Of a stretch of DNA of 24,611 bases, positions 13,951 through 22,900 are shown piece by piece. Each line of letters opens with the position of its first letter. Position 1 is the stretch's first letter. The stretch is taken from positions 1-24,611 of the IMG/VR virus record IMGVR_UViG_3300008050_000300, one strand, 5' to 3'. Origin of the DNA: a virus. Position numbers and translations under genes: made by a program. The notes beneath the pieces were generated by a model that searched no databases, was not told the DNA's origin, and was given only the letters and a program-made list of their open reading frames with translations.

Positions 13951-14150
13951 TGAAGTCGACCCCGAACATCGGGATGCTCCGGACTCGCCCGGACACCCGA
14001 ACCCGGATCGAGTGTCGCTGCGGAGAGCCGCTGGCAGATGTCGCCGGACAGCTTGTGCGAACTCGGCGTGAGGCGACTGAGAGCAAGAAGCACCTGTGTG
14101 CATCTTGTGGGCGAACTACGACGGTCCACGTCGCCCTGGAGTCCCGATGA
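13947..14150 (+). CDS. Small zinc-ribbon protein
   Basis: This 67-residue protein starts at ATG 13947 or the adjacent ATG 13950, with GGAGGAGG just upstream, and overlaps the previous stop codon. Two Cys pairs, CRC at about 24-26 and CASC at about 52-55, are separated by a short basic helix, giving a zinc-ribbon-like layout (IECRCGEPLAD then LCASCGRTTTVHV). Its end overlaps the next gene (ATGA). Function is unknown; similar ribbons occur in small phage regulators. Confidence 0.6.
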   Translation: MMKSTPNIGMLRTRPDTRTRIECRCGEPLADVAGQLVRTRREATESKKHLCASCGRTTTVHVALESR

Positions 14151-14674
14151 CCCGCCGTGTGGTGGATTTCGCTTCCGACGGCTCCCCGTCGTCTCCCCGC
14201 CCCTCGACGACTCCGATCGGGGATCGTGGCGTGGACGATGTCGAAGCCCGCGTCACGAACATCGAGCGCGCCTTGCTCGACCTTTCCGACAACGTCGACC
14301 AAATCGGCGCAGCGGTGGTCTTGATGCGCGGAGCCCTCACCGTCGAGGACGGGGAGGATTTCACGTCTGGAGCGATGACGGACCCCGTGTGGTCCTGCAA
14401 GTCGTGCGGTCGCCGGCTCGGGATCTACGACCCGGAGAACGACGAGCTTCGCTTGCGCCACAAGCAGCAGATGGTCTACATCAAGCCAGGGATCGGCGGG
14501 CACGTCGTCGTTCCGTGCCGTGGATGCTCGCGGTTGAACGAGGAGAAGGACCTTCGGGCCGGCTTCTTCATCGACGCAGCAGCCGTGTTCGACCTCGTCA
14601 ACGCAGCCGTTGCCGCAGGGTCAACGGCGTCGGTCTACGCCGCGATCCATGAGTTCGGCAACAAGGTGGGGTAG
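14147..14674 (+). CDS. Protein with coiled-coil region and Com-like zinc ribbon
   Basis: This 175-residue protein starts at ATG 14147, in an ATGA overlap with the upstream gene. After a disordered Ser/Pro stretch comes a heptad-like helix (VDDVEARVTNIERALLDLSD, about 29-55). Next is a zinc ribbon with CKSCGRRLGIY at about 84 and VPCRGCSRLN at about 124. The spacing and the closing CxxC-x2-N resemble the Com-like zinc fingers of phage Mu type, which control translation of the mom mRNA. Whether this protein binds RNA is unknown. The C-terminus is Ala-rich and helical. The -35 of the next promoter overlaps its stop codon. Confidence 0.6.
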   Translation: MTRRVVDFASDGSPSSPRPSTTPIGDRGVDDVEARVTNIERALLDLSDNVDQIGAAVVLMRGALTVEDGEDFTSGAMTDPVWSCKSCGRRLGIYDPENDELRLRHKQQMVYIKPGIGGHVVVPCRGCSRLNEEKDLRAGFFIDAAAVFDLVNAAVAAGSTASVYAAIHEFGNKVG

Positions 14675-14724
14675 ACCCGACGGGCACGTTGTGCTATTGC
14701 TGAGGCAGACGCCCGCCGAGGTGC
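14672..14724 (+). promoter_or_regulatory. Late promoter with conserved leader, copy 2
   Basis: TAGACC at 14672-14677 and TATTGC at 14695-14700 (preceded by TGC) are 17 bases apart. CAGACGCCC follows at 14706-14714 and GAGGTGC at 14718-14724. Here GAGGTGC is not next to the gene start: the major tail start lies 38 bases further on, with its own ribosome-binding site. Left arm CGGGC (14681-14685) and right arm GCCCG (14711-14715) form a small inverted repeat around the -10. Confidence 0.6.
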
Positions 14725-14742
14725 GCTCACTGTAGCCCTTCT

Positions 14743-14755
14743 CCTCCATCGGAGG
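14743..14755 (+). promoter_or_regulatory. Hairpin containing the Shine-Dalgarno of the major tail gene
   Basis: CCTCC (14743-14747) can pair with GGAGG (14751-14755) across a three-base loop. That GGAGG is the ribosome-binding site for ATG 14763. The short stem could modulate translation of the major tail protein, or simply slow ribosome entry a little. Confidence 0.4.
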
Positions 14756-14762
14756 GTGCGCG

Positions 14763-15317
14763 ATGCCTCTCAACATCGGGACCGTCACCAACAACAACAT
14801 CTCCTTCGGACCGGGCGTCTTGTTCATGGGTCAGACGGGGGACACCCCTACGACCGAGATCGGCGCGATCGGCGAGGAAGGTGCGACCCTGGAGATCCAG
14901 TCGGAGTCGCGCGAGATCACGCAGGGCAACCCCAAGCTCGTGATCTACCGCTTCGTCCAGGCCCAGGGCTACCGGTTTTCGACCTCGGGCATCGAGTGGA
15001 ACTTCGACAACTTCGCCCGGATGCTCGGCTCGGGCAACACGACGTCGGGCGGTGGGCAGGACACCCTCTCGTGGGGCGGTGAGCCGCTGATCACGAGCGT
15101 CGCGCTGCATCTCCGTCACCGGATGGCCGTCCCCGGCCAGACGATGAACGTCTACATGTGGCACGCCGACGGCGAAGGACCGTTCTCGGTGCCGTTCTCC
15201 GACGACGAGCACAAGTTCGAATACTCCTGGCTCGGACGCCGGGTGACGACGAACTGGGCTTCGGCCGCCCTCGGCACCGACGAGCAGCTCCTCAAGTTCG
15301 TGAGGCAGACGACGTAG
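14763..15317 (+). CDS. Major tail protein (tail tube)
   Basis: This 184-residue protein starts at ATG 14763 behind GGAGG. Length, beta-rich composition and position between the tail terminator and the tail assembly chaperone fit a siphovirus tube protein. The N-terminal part (LNIGTVTNNNISFGPGVLFM), the segment TTEIGAIGEEGATLEIQSES, and the closing FEYSWLGRRVTTNWASAALG are typical of tubes that stack as hexamers. Having its own promoter and leader agrees with the need for many copies per virion. Confidence 0.85.
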   Translation: MPLNIGTVTNNNISFGPGVLFMGQTGDTPTTEIGAIGEEGATLEIQSESREITQGNPKLVIYRFVQAQGYRFSTSGIEWNFDNFARMLGSGNTTSGGGQDTLSWGGEPLITSVALHLRHRMAVPGQTMNVYMWHADGEGPFSVPFSDDEHKFEYSWLGRRVTTNWASAALGTDEQLLKFVRQTT

Positions 15318-15319
15318 TT

Positions 15320-15373
15320 TTGACCCCCAAGGGACCCGGTGCTACGGTACCGGGCAGACGCCCTTGGAGGTGC
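15320..15373 (+). promoter_or_regulatory. Late promoter with conserved leader, copy 3
   Basis: TTGACC (15320-15325) and TACGGT (15343-15348) are 17 bases apart, with TGC before the -10. CAGACGCCC follows at 15355-15363 and GAGGTGC at 15367-15373, giving the ribosome-binding site for ATG 15375. It is the best promoter match in the window. Confidence 0.75.
15327..15367 (+). promoter_or_regulatory. Nested inverted repeats over the chaperone promoter
   Basis: CCAAGGG (15327-15333) pairs with CCCTTGG (15361-15367), and inside it CCCGGT (15335-15340) pairs with ACCGGG (15349-15354), leaving the -10 in the loop. In DNA this could be an operator. In RNA reading through from the tail gene it would form a hairpin reaching the ribosome-binding site, while RNA started at this promoter would lack the left arm. 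Confidence 0.5.
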
Positions 15374-15374
15374 A

Positions 15375-15857
15375 ATGCTCGATGCCGACCTGACCGGACT
15401 CGTCGACTTGTTCGACACCCTCGACCCTCCCGCCAAGGTGGAGGTCGTGGACGCCTACGGGAACGAGTACACGCTCCGCACCACGGTGTCCGCGCGTCGG
15501 CAGATCCGGGTGTTCCGGCAGATCCAGTCCATCCTCGGGATGGAGATCGTCGCCGAAGCCCGAACGGGCGACTTCATGGACGTGCTCGGCAAGGTGCTCG
15601 CCTCCGAGGACGTCATGTTGAAGGTCGCAGAAGCCTTCGCGCAGGCGTACCCGAAGACCGCGAAGGCGGCGCTCGCTGCCGCCGAGGAAGAGGAAGGCGA
15701 AGCCGACCTGTTGGACGCCTTCGCGATCGAGGAGCTTCTGACGGGTGTCCTCCCTTTCTTCGCCCGGATGATCAAGCGCGGGATGTCGCTCGTGCAGTCG
15801 GTGCCGGACCTCCCCTCGATGGGGGAGGAGACAACGATGGAAACGGTAGCCCCGTAG
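15375..15857 (+). CDS. Tail assembly chaperone, short form (gpG-like)
   Basis: This 160-residue protein starts at ATG 15375, one base after GGAGGTGC. It is mostly helical, with DAYGNEYTLRTTVSARRQIRVFRQIQS near the start given here only in part (ARRQIRVFRQIQSILG), and an Ala/Glu-rich segment (AALAAAEEEEGEADLLDAF) in the last third. Position between the major tail protein and the tape measure, and an open frame continuing in the -1 frame, identify it as the first tail assembly chaperone. These proteins bind the tape measure during tail assembly and are absent from the finished virion. Confidence 0.8.
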   Translation: MLDADLTGLVDLFDTLDPPAKVEVVDAYGNEYTLRTTVSARRQIRVFRQIQSILGMEIVAEARTGDFMDVLGKVLASEDVMLKVAEAFAQAYPKTAKAALAAAEEEEGEADLLDAFAIEELLTGVLPFFARMIKRGMSLVQSVPDLPSMGEETTMETVAP

Positions 15858-16168
15858 AGGACACGTTCGTCTCCTTCTTGCGGAAAGGGATCGGGGTCTG
15901 CCTCGCAGCGGGGATCGGCCTCGACGACATCCTCGACATGACCTTGCCGCAGATCGCGCTCGCGTCGTCAGAAATCGCGAAGCATAAGGCCGACGTCTTC
16001 GGCGTCGTGATGGAGACGGTCACAACGGCGATGGGCGGGAAAGTCACCAAGCCCATCCGGGCCGGGCGGGAGAAGGCCGCAGAGAAGAAGCCCGTCTCGG
16101 CCGAGACGAAAGACGCCGTGTTCGTCGCAGGCATCAAGAGCTTCGGCATCCCCGTCTCGGATGCTTGA
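15375..16168 (+). CDS. Tail assembly chaperone, -1 frameshift product (gpGT-like)
   Basis: The -1 frame is open through the end of the short form and ends at 16166-16168. It encodes a chaperone-like extension (EDTFVSFLRKGIGVCLAAG, then LDDILDMTLPQIALASSEIA) that has no good start of its own. A shift near 15821-15827 (G GGG GAG, codons ATG GGG GAG) would give a fusion of about 264 residues. The heptamer lets the P-site Gly codon re-pair fully, but the A-site Glu codon does not, so the exact site is uncertain. A conserved -1 shift between the two chaperone frames is well known in siphoviruses such as lambda. Confidence 0.65.
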
Positions 16169-16319
16169 CTCGATCGGCATCATGTCCACGCTGTCGAAAT
16201 CCATCGGGCCTCCTACGACTGGTACTCCAGATTCCACGATGACGTGGGCAAGGAAAATGAGATACCGTAGGGGCGAGGACGCCGAGAGGCCGCATCACTA
16301 CGAGCCGCCTTTGAGCTAG
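16161..16319 (+). CDS. Small 52-residue ORF between chaperone and tape measure
   Basis: This frame starts at ATG 16161, overlaps the chaperone stop by 8 bases and ends at TAG 16317-16319, 13 bases before the tape measure start. The product is basic in the middle (MTWARKMRYRRGEDAERP) with a Ser/Thr/Pro-rich N-terminus. There is no clear Shine-Dalgarno sequence, so it would depend on coupled translation. It exactly fills the gap between two genes. No family is recognised; it could be a third chaperone part or a small tail protein. Confidence 0.5.
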   Translation: MLDSIGIMSTLSKSIGPPTTGTPDSTMTWARKMRYRRGEDAERPHHYEPPLS

Positions 16320-16332
16320 TAGGAGTGCGCCT

Positions 16333-19300
16333 GTGGCTACTGCGAACACCGTCGGTCAACTCTTCATCGACGTCCTCATCCGGGCGGACCCGAACGCGTG
16401 GTCGTCGGAAGAGAGGAAGCTCGCGGGCCGGCTGCGTGGCCTCGGTTCGTCGGTCCAGAAGTTCTCGGCCACCATCGAGCGTCAGGTCACCCGCGCATTC
16501 AAGGTCGCGACCGCTGCCGTAGCCGCCTTCGGGGTCGCTACGACCAAGGTCGGTGCCGATTTTGAGCAGGAAATCGCTCGCATCGGTGCCATCACGGGCG
16601 CGATGCCCGAAGACATTGCCCGCATCGAGAAGCAGGCGCGGTTGCTCGGAAAGACGACCTTGTTCACCGCTACCCAGGCGGCGCAGGGAATGACGGAGCT
16701 GGCGAAGGCCGGCTTGACCGTCGAGCAGTCGATTCGCGTGTCCACCGACGCCATGCTCCTCGCCGGTTCGACGGGCGCATCGATGGCACAGGCTACCGGC
16801 TTGATCGTCTCGACGATGAAGCAGTTTGGCATGGAGGCCAACGAGGCGACCCGGATCTCCGACGTCTTCTCCAAGGCGATGCGGACGTCCATGCTCGACG
16901 TCCACTCTCTCCGCGAGGCGATGAAGTTCGCCGGTACCGCCGGCCGTGCGTTCAACTTGACCTTCGAAGAGACGACCGGCGTTGTCGCCATGCTCCGGAA
17001 CCTCGGTCTGGAAGGCTCCCTTGCCGGTACGAACCTCCGGATGGCGTTGACCTTCGCGGCGAAGGGATCGAACAACGCGCGTGTCGCGCTGGAGAAGTAC
17101 GGGCTGACGCTCGACGACATCAACCCGGAAACCAACACCTTCGTCGAGATCTTGGAGAAGGTCGGCGGGAGCGCGATCAAGGCGAAGGACGCCATGGCGA
17201 TCTTCGGTGCTCGGTCCGGCGCGAACATCGCCGCGATCTCCCGACAGGTCGCCGAAGGGGAGTTCGACCTCCGTGGCTACATCGAGTTGCTGGAAGACAG
17301 CGCGGGCGAGACGCAGAACGTCTACGACAAGATGCTCGACTCCCTCCAGTCGCAGTCCCGCATCACGATCTCCGCGCTGCAGGACTTGATGATCGAGGTG
17401 TTCAACCTCTACGCGGAGCCGCTGCGCGACATCGTCGAGAGGATGCCGAGGATCCTCAACATGATCGTCGAGGAGGTCAGCCGTCGAGCCGGGTTCATTC
17501 GGGACGAGGCGGCGAACCTTTCCGAAGAGATCTTGTCGTGGATCGACAAGAACGAGCGCGCGATCGTCCAGGGGGCGGCAGACGCGGTCCAGGCAGTGAT
17601 GTCGTTCGTCAGGGCGGTCAAGGACGCGATGCCGATCATCGTCGCGTTCGGCAAGGCTGTGCTGCTCGCGTTCGCCGTGAGCAAGGTCGTCCAGTTCGGC
17701 GCGGCTTTGAACGCGCTTCTGCCAGCCATTCGGTCGTTCGCCGTCGCGGCAGTAGCCGCTCTCGGACCCGTCAGCATCGCGATCGTCGCGCTCTCGGCAG
17801 CTATCGCAGCCGCGATGGCCGCGATGAAGAAGTGGAACGCGATGCAGATCGCCGAGTCCGAGAAGGTCATGGACTCGGCCGAGGTCCGCGTCCGCCGGCT
17901 CACCGACGAGGTGCGCGCACTCCAAGAGGAAGAGAAGGAGCTTGCATCTCGGCAAGCCGAGATCAACCAAGACTTGGCCGAGGGGAATCTCCACTGGAAC
18001 AAGTCGATGGTCCTCAAGACCGAGCTTCGGCAGGTCACGGAGGATCTGAACAAGGCGAACTCGGACCGGATCGCGAAGAACAAGACCCTTTACGCGCAGT
18101 TGATGACCCTCCACAACGCGGAGGAAGCGAAGAAGAAGGCCGCAGAAGAAGCCGCCGCCGTCGATAAGGAGCGCAACGCCGAGTACGCGAAGCACGAGGA
18201 GCAGCTCCGGAAGATCCGCGAAGCGATGGAGCTTCTGAAGGAGGAGATGACCGAAGAGGGCGGGGACGGAGAGCCGGCCGAGTTCGTCGCCAACGTCGCG
18301 AAGGAGATGGAAGGGCTCGGGCGCGTCATCGATACGACGAGCGAGAAGTGGCACTCCTACTCAGCCGACGTCGCGAAGATGGCAGCGGCCGTCGCGAACA
18401 ACTGGGAGGTCACGACGGCGTCGTGGACCGAGATCGCTCGCGGCAAGATCTCGACCTTCTTCAACAAGTGGCGCGACGAGATCGACGCCGTGAAGGAGAA
18501 GGCCGGGGACATCGCGGAAGCGATCGGCAACGTCTTCTCCAAGACGGCGACCGCCGTTGTCGGAACGTTCAAGGCAGTTCAGAGCATCGTATCGAAGTCG
18601 ATCTCGATGGCCGCTGGGGCCGCTGGGGCGCTCGACCAGATTCTCGGCTTCGCTGGACTCAGCATCTCCGACATCGCGTCTACGGCGAGCGCTGGAGCAC
18701 AGACCGACGACGATACGGGAGAGACGTCCTCTACGTCTTCGATCATGACCGACATGATGCGAGGCGCGGTCGAGATGGTCCGCACCTTCGTGCGGGAGAT
18801 TCCGAGCGTCGTGCAGGCGTTCGTCGACGAGTTCCCCTCCCTGGTGAACGCTCTCGCGACGTCGATCGGCCCGATCATCACCGCCATCACGAACGCGTTG
18901 CCGGACATCGTCCTTGCGTTGATCAGCGCGCTACCGACGGTCGTGAACGCGCTCGCTCGGGAGCTTCCGGGCCTGCTGACCAAGATCGTGAAGCTGCTCC
19001 CCAAGCTGGTCATCGCGATCGTCGAGCAGCTTCCGGTTCTGGTGCAAGCGATCGTCGACGCCCTGCCGGGTTTGATCACGAAGCTCCTCGGCGCTCTCCC
19101 CGAAGTGATCAAGGTCCTCGCGGACTCGATCGCGGACATCATCTCGGCGATCATCAAGGCGCTCCCCGATATCGTCATCGCGATTGTCGAAGCGATCCCC
19201 GACATCGTCGTCGCCATCATCGACGCGATCCCGGTGATCGTCGAAGCGCTGATCGTCGCCATCGTCGTCGACCTGATCCCCCGGCTTCCGGAGATGGCCA

Positions 19301-19905
19301 ACGCCGTCGTGAAGGCGCTGGTCATGTCGATCGTCGGCGCTACCGGGTCCTTCGTTAGCACGCTGTGGGGCTACATCGTCACCGGATGGACGGCCTTTCT
19401 CGGCACCGCCGTCGGTGAGTGGTGGACCCAGCTTGCTACCGGCATCAAGGACTTCGTCACCGCCTTGTGGGACCGCATCGTCGATGGCCTCAAGGGCTTC
19501 GTCGACAAGTTGGTCGACTGGCTGAAGGACGCCCTGTTTGGACGCGACAAGGACAAGGGTGGCGGGTCAGCGATGGCGGGGATCCCCTACATTCCGAAGC
19601 TCACCCGGATGACCCTCCACCCCGGAGAGGCGGTGATTCCGGCCGAAAGGAACCCCGCAAACCCGGCCGCTTCGGCCGCTCCGGGCGCGGGGTCGGCCTC
19701 TGTCGGGGGCGGCGGAAGCGGCGCAGCCTCGGGGATGGCTGCCGTGATTCCGGTCGCCGTCATGGTCGAAGGCCGGACAGTCGATCAGGCCCTCGTGGTC
19801 GCCGGGCGGCGTGGGAACGCGCCGGGCATCAAGTCTCAGATCCAGCGGAAGTCCGGCGCAAAGGTCGGCTTGTCCCGTGGTCGGTACCAGAACAGCAGCG
19901 GGTAG
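16333..19905 (+). CDS. Tail tape measure protein
   Basis: This 1190-residue protein starts at GTG 16333, eight bases after AGGAG. Residues about 75-300 match the tape measure family PF10145/TIGR01760: ADFEQEIARIGAITGAMPED, LFTATQAAQGMTELAKAG, then VYDKMLDSLQSQSRITISAL. A hydrophobic stretch (about 432-500) may insert in the host membrane during DNA entry. A long coiled coil follows (about 502-640). Residues 818-971 are fourteen uninterrupted 11-residue repeats. The C-terminus holds LHPGEAVIPAE, a phrase common near the ends of tape measures, and a Gly/Ala-rich tail. Tape length sets tail length; at roughly 1.5 angstrom per residue this predicts a tail near 170-180 nm, assuming no processing. 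No lysozyme or peptidase domain is seen. Confidence 0.93.
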   Translation: MATANTVGQLFIDVLIRADPNAWSSEERKLAGRLRGLGSSVQKFSATIERQVTRAFKVATAAVAAFGVATTKVGADFEQEIARIGAITGAMPEDIARIEKQARLLGKTTLFTATQAAQGMTELAKAGLTVEQSIRVSTDAMLLAGSTGASMAQATGLIVSTMKQFGMEANEATRISDVFSKAMRTSMLDVHSLREAMKFAGTAGRAFNLTFEETTGVVAMLRNLGLEGSLAGTNLRMALTFAAKGSNNARVALEKYGLTLDDINPETNTFVEILEKVGGSAIKAKDAMAIFGARSGANIAAISRQVAEGEFDLRGYIELLEDSAGETQNVYDKMLDSLQSQSRITISALQDLMIEVFNLYAEPLRDIVERMPRILNMIVEEVSRRAGFIRDEAANLSEEILSWIDKNERAIVQGAADAVQAVMSFVRAVKDAMPIIVAFGKAVLLAFAVSKVVQFGAALNALLPAIRSFAVAAVAALGPVSIAIVALSAAIAAAMAAMKKWNAMQIAESEKVMDSAEVRVRRLTDEVRALQEEEKELASRQAEINQDLAEGNLHWNKSMVLKTELRQVTEDLNKANSDRIAKNKTLYAQLMTLHNAEEAKKKAAEEAAAVDKERNAEYAKHEEQLRKIREAMELLKEEMTEEGGDGEPAEFVANVAKEMEGLGRVIDTTSEKWHSYSADVAKMAAAVANNWEVTTASWTEIARGKISTFFNKWRDEIDAVKEKAGDIAEAIGNVFSKTATAVVGTFKAVQSIVSKSISMAAGAAGALDQILGFAGLSISDIASTASAGAQTDDDTGETSSTSSIMTDMMRGAVEMVRTFVREIPSVVQAFVDEFPSLVNALATSIGPIITAITNALPDIVLALISALPTVVNALARELPGLLTKIVKLLPKLVIAIVEQLPVLVQAIVDALPGLITKLLGALPEVIKVLADSIADIISAIIKALPDIVIAIVEAIPDIVVAIIDAIPVIVEALIVAIVVDLIPRLPEMANAVVKALVMSIVGATGSFVSTLWGYIVTGWTAFLGTAVGEWWTQLATGIKDFVTALWDRIVDGLKGFVDKLVDWLKDALFGRDKDKGGGSAMAGIPYIPKLTRMTLHPGEAVIPAERNPANPAASAAPGAGSASVGGGGSGAASGMAAVIPVAVMVEGRTVDQALVVAGRRGNAPGIKSQIQRKSGAKVGLSRGRYQNSSG
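18784..19245 (+). repeat. Fourteen tandem 33-base (11-residue) repeats inside the tape measure gene
   Basis: From TFVREIPSVVQ to AIIDAIPVIVE the protein can be written as 14 consecutive 11-residue units with no insertion, consensus A-[IL]-V-x-A-[LI]-P-x-[IL]-V-x. Pro is at position 7 in 12 of 14 units; units 3 and 11 carry Gly or Ala there. A degenerate fifteenth unit follows. The period of 11 is that of right-handed or straight hendecad coiled coils. Confidence 0.9.
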
Positions 19906-19908
19906 ACG

Positions 19909-22900
19909 ATGGCGCGCGGTCCTTTCCCTTTCATCATCTTCCCCGACCCGGCGCTCCAGGGCGTCTCCCAGGTCAGCAGCGTCACCAGCGAGCGTGGGCG
20001 ATACATCGGCCCGGCTGCGCCGCAGGCGGCGAACGCGGGCGATCTCGTTCCCTTCATGGAAGGCTCGCCGGACGTCGACAAGGACTACGACCTCCGTCTC
20101 TACCGGGCGGGCGGGCTCGACGGCACCGCCGAGTGGGGCTGGAAGTACAACGACGAAGCGAGCACGGAGTGGCGCGGCGTCGACGACATCCGGAAGATCA
20201 AGTGCCCGCAGGATCTCTTTGAGAGCAACCCGACTGGCAACTGGCTCGTTCTCTTCTTCTCCGAGTCGAACCAACGACGCATCGTCATGGGCCACACGAC
20301 CGGCACGACGTTCACGATCTACTACCAAGACGTCGGGGACGGGGACCGGTCGTGGTCGTCAACTACCTTCACTCCTTCGCGCGGGACCGCAAACGTCGAC
20401 GCCAGCGGCTACACCCTTCCGGACGGCGTCCTTCGTCTCCTCGTGCCGGTCGAGATCACGGCGAGCAGTGACTACGACTGGGACCAGTACGAGTCAACCG
20501 ACGGCGGCTTGACGTGGACGCGCATCTCCCGCGACATCGTCCAGTCGACTACCGGGTCCGGCACCGGGTTCCAGCCCGGCCGGATGGTCGTTGCTTCCAG
20601 CGGTGACTACGTCCGCATCGTCTACAACGACGGCGTCAACTACCGCTCGCTCGTCTCGTCCGATCGGGGCGCGTCGTGGAAGACGGTTGTGAACTTGACT
20701 TCGGGTGCGGCTGCCTCGATCTACGACCTGTGCCCGGTGAACGACTCGGCGGGCAGCTTCCTGCTGTTCATCGACGAAGGCACGAACATCACGGCGCGAT
20801 CTGCGTCGAGGCGTTCGGATTGGACGGCGACATCTTGGTCGCCGATCTCGACGTCGGGCACCGATACGACTGCGCTGGCTGCGTGTGCAGACACGTCCAA
20901 CTGCTACCTGCTGGTGTTCAACAGCGCAGCCTCCGACGATCGCTACTTGATGCTGTACCAGAGGCCGCGCCACGAGGCCCTCGACGGCTCTTGGTACAAC
21001 ACCCTGGAGTTTCCAGGCTTCAACGCGAACGCGGCTCAGGACTTGGAGGACATGAGGATGTCGAGCGGCGGCGACCGCTTGATGGTCCTCGGCTACGTCG
21101 GCTCGACCGGGGATAGCGCGTACTTCTCGCTCCTCGGGTGGACTAAGCGGTCCTTCGTCTTCAACCCCTACACCGCCCTGATCGCTTCGGGGGCGCTCTA
21201 CTCCAACCTGTGGATGTCGCTGTTCGGGTACCCGACGGAGAGCGCGAACACGCAGTTCACCAAGACGAGTTCCGGCACCACGGAGACATGGAACGCGAAG
21301 TACACCGAGTACGCCGACGCCGCTCCGTCCACCGACCGCTGGTACAACGAGTACAGCGAGGGCGGAACGCCAACCGACAAGTGGGCTGACGATTCGGTCC
21401 ATACGTGGATCGTCCAGCCGGTGAGCGGTGGGGGTAGCAATTCGCGCGCGCTCGCGGTGCAGGTTGCCGCCCTCGGCTCCGCTGCCGGGATCACGACGGC
21501 TTGGTCTGTCAGGTACGACTCGTCCCCGGCTAGCTTCGTCGTCTACGACGAGGCCGCTTCGACCGCGCTGCTCACCGTGGCCGGGCTCGACTTCTCAGAG
21601 TTCTACGAGTTCCGGGCCGCGCAGACGCTGGATGGAGGCAACTACTTCCTCGACGTCGCCTACCGCTCCGTTGCTGGCGAGACGTGGGCTTCGACGGGGG
21701 CCTTGACCCTCTCGTCGGCTGGTACCGCCACCGCGCAGTTCCAGCGGTTCGGGCACATCGTGACCGGCGTGGCGTCACGAATGTCTCGGTGGGTCGAGAT
21801 GGGGGTGAAGGGTTCCGACGACTACAGGCAGCACGAGTTCACGAACCCGGACGACCTCCGTGGACGGATCTGCGACTCCTCGCCGGCTCCATTGAACGAC
21901 GGAGTCTATGCTCGGTGGGGCGGTGGAGGCGGCTTTGAGGCCGACCAGTTCCTCGCGGAGATGATGTACTCCAATCCGATCGAAGCGATCTTCACGCCGT
22001 CCCCCCGGATGAAGTGGAGGTCGAACGCGGGTGTGACGCAGACCCTCGTGCTGGATGCCGACTCGACGAACAACCTCAAGCTGTTCGAACACGACGGACT
22101 CGCCCTTATCGGGCTCAACGTCCCACAGGTCCGGGTCCAGTACAACGCGACGGATGCGTGGGTGTCCCCCTCCGTGGACGCGACGATCAACGGCGTCCTC
22201 TACGGGTCGTTGACCATCGATCAGATCAACAGCGGCGCGCTCCGTTTCTCGGGCCAGACGACTCGGGACGGCGAACTCCACAACAAGTACGTGCAGATCA
22301 CGAGTGGGTCGCAGAACGGCAAGATGATGAAGGTCACGAAGCACGTCGGTGACCGGATCTTCTTCGGAGACGAGACTGCGCCGATCGGCGCGTCGGCCTC
22401 GGACACCTTCCAGGTCTTCGACGACAAGATCGTGCATTCCTTCCCGACCCGGCACGCCTACCAGTTCATGCGGCTGATCTTCCCCTACGACTCGGACACG
22501 GCCGAAGGCGATGTCCGGCTCGGCTGCCTCGTTGCTGGCATCACCTACGACTTCACGACGGCGTTGGATTGGGTCCACTCCGACAGTGCCGCGCCGAACG
22601 TCCAACTGGAGACGGGGCTCAACGGGATGCGATGGGGCTGGAAGTGGAGCGACGCTCGTAGGCGTCTGGAGGCCAGGATCGTCGGCGACGTCGACATGGA
22701 CCGCTGGAAGCTCCGCGACCTCATGGGGATGTTGTCCGACTACTCGGCCAAGCCCGTCGTGTACGTGAACGACGGAGCCCAGAAGCTCCGATCCGCGATC
22801 TACGGCCGCATCACGAGTGGCGGCGATCTGGAGAACGCGGGCTACGTGCAGACAGGAGGCGTGTGGACGCCTGTCGGTGACATGACCCTCATTCTGGAGG

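Noticed and set aside
14721-14735. Four-codon leader frame GTG CGC TCA CTG TAG in the major tail leader
   Set aside because: The GAGG overlaps the GTG rather than preceding it at a useful distance, so translation cannot be supported.
15301-15311. TGAGGCAGACG at the end of the major tail gene, also at 14701-14711
   Set aside because: The copy at 15301 is coding, lacks promoter hexamers and the following GAGGTGC, so it is probably a chance match and not a fourth promoter element.
16213-18354. 713-codon open frame on the minus strand
   Set aside because: Antisense to the tape measure gene, with shadow-type composition and no motif.
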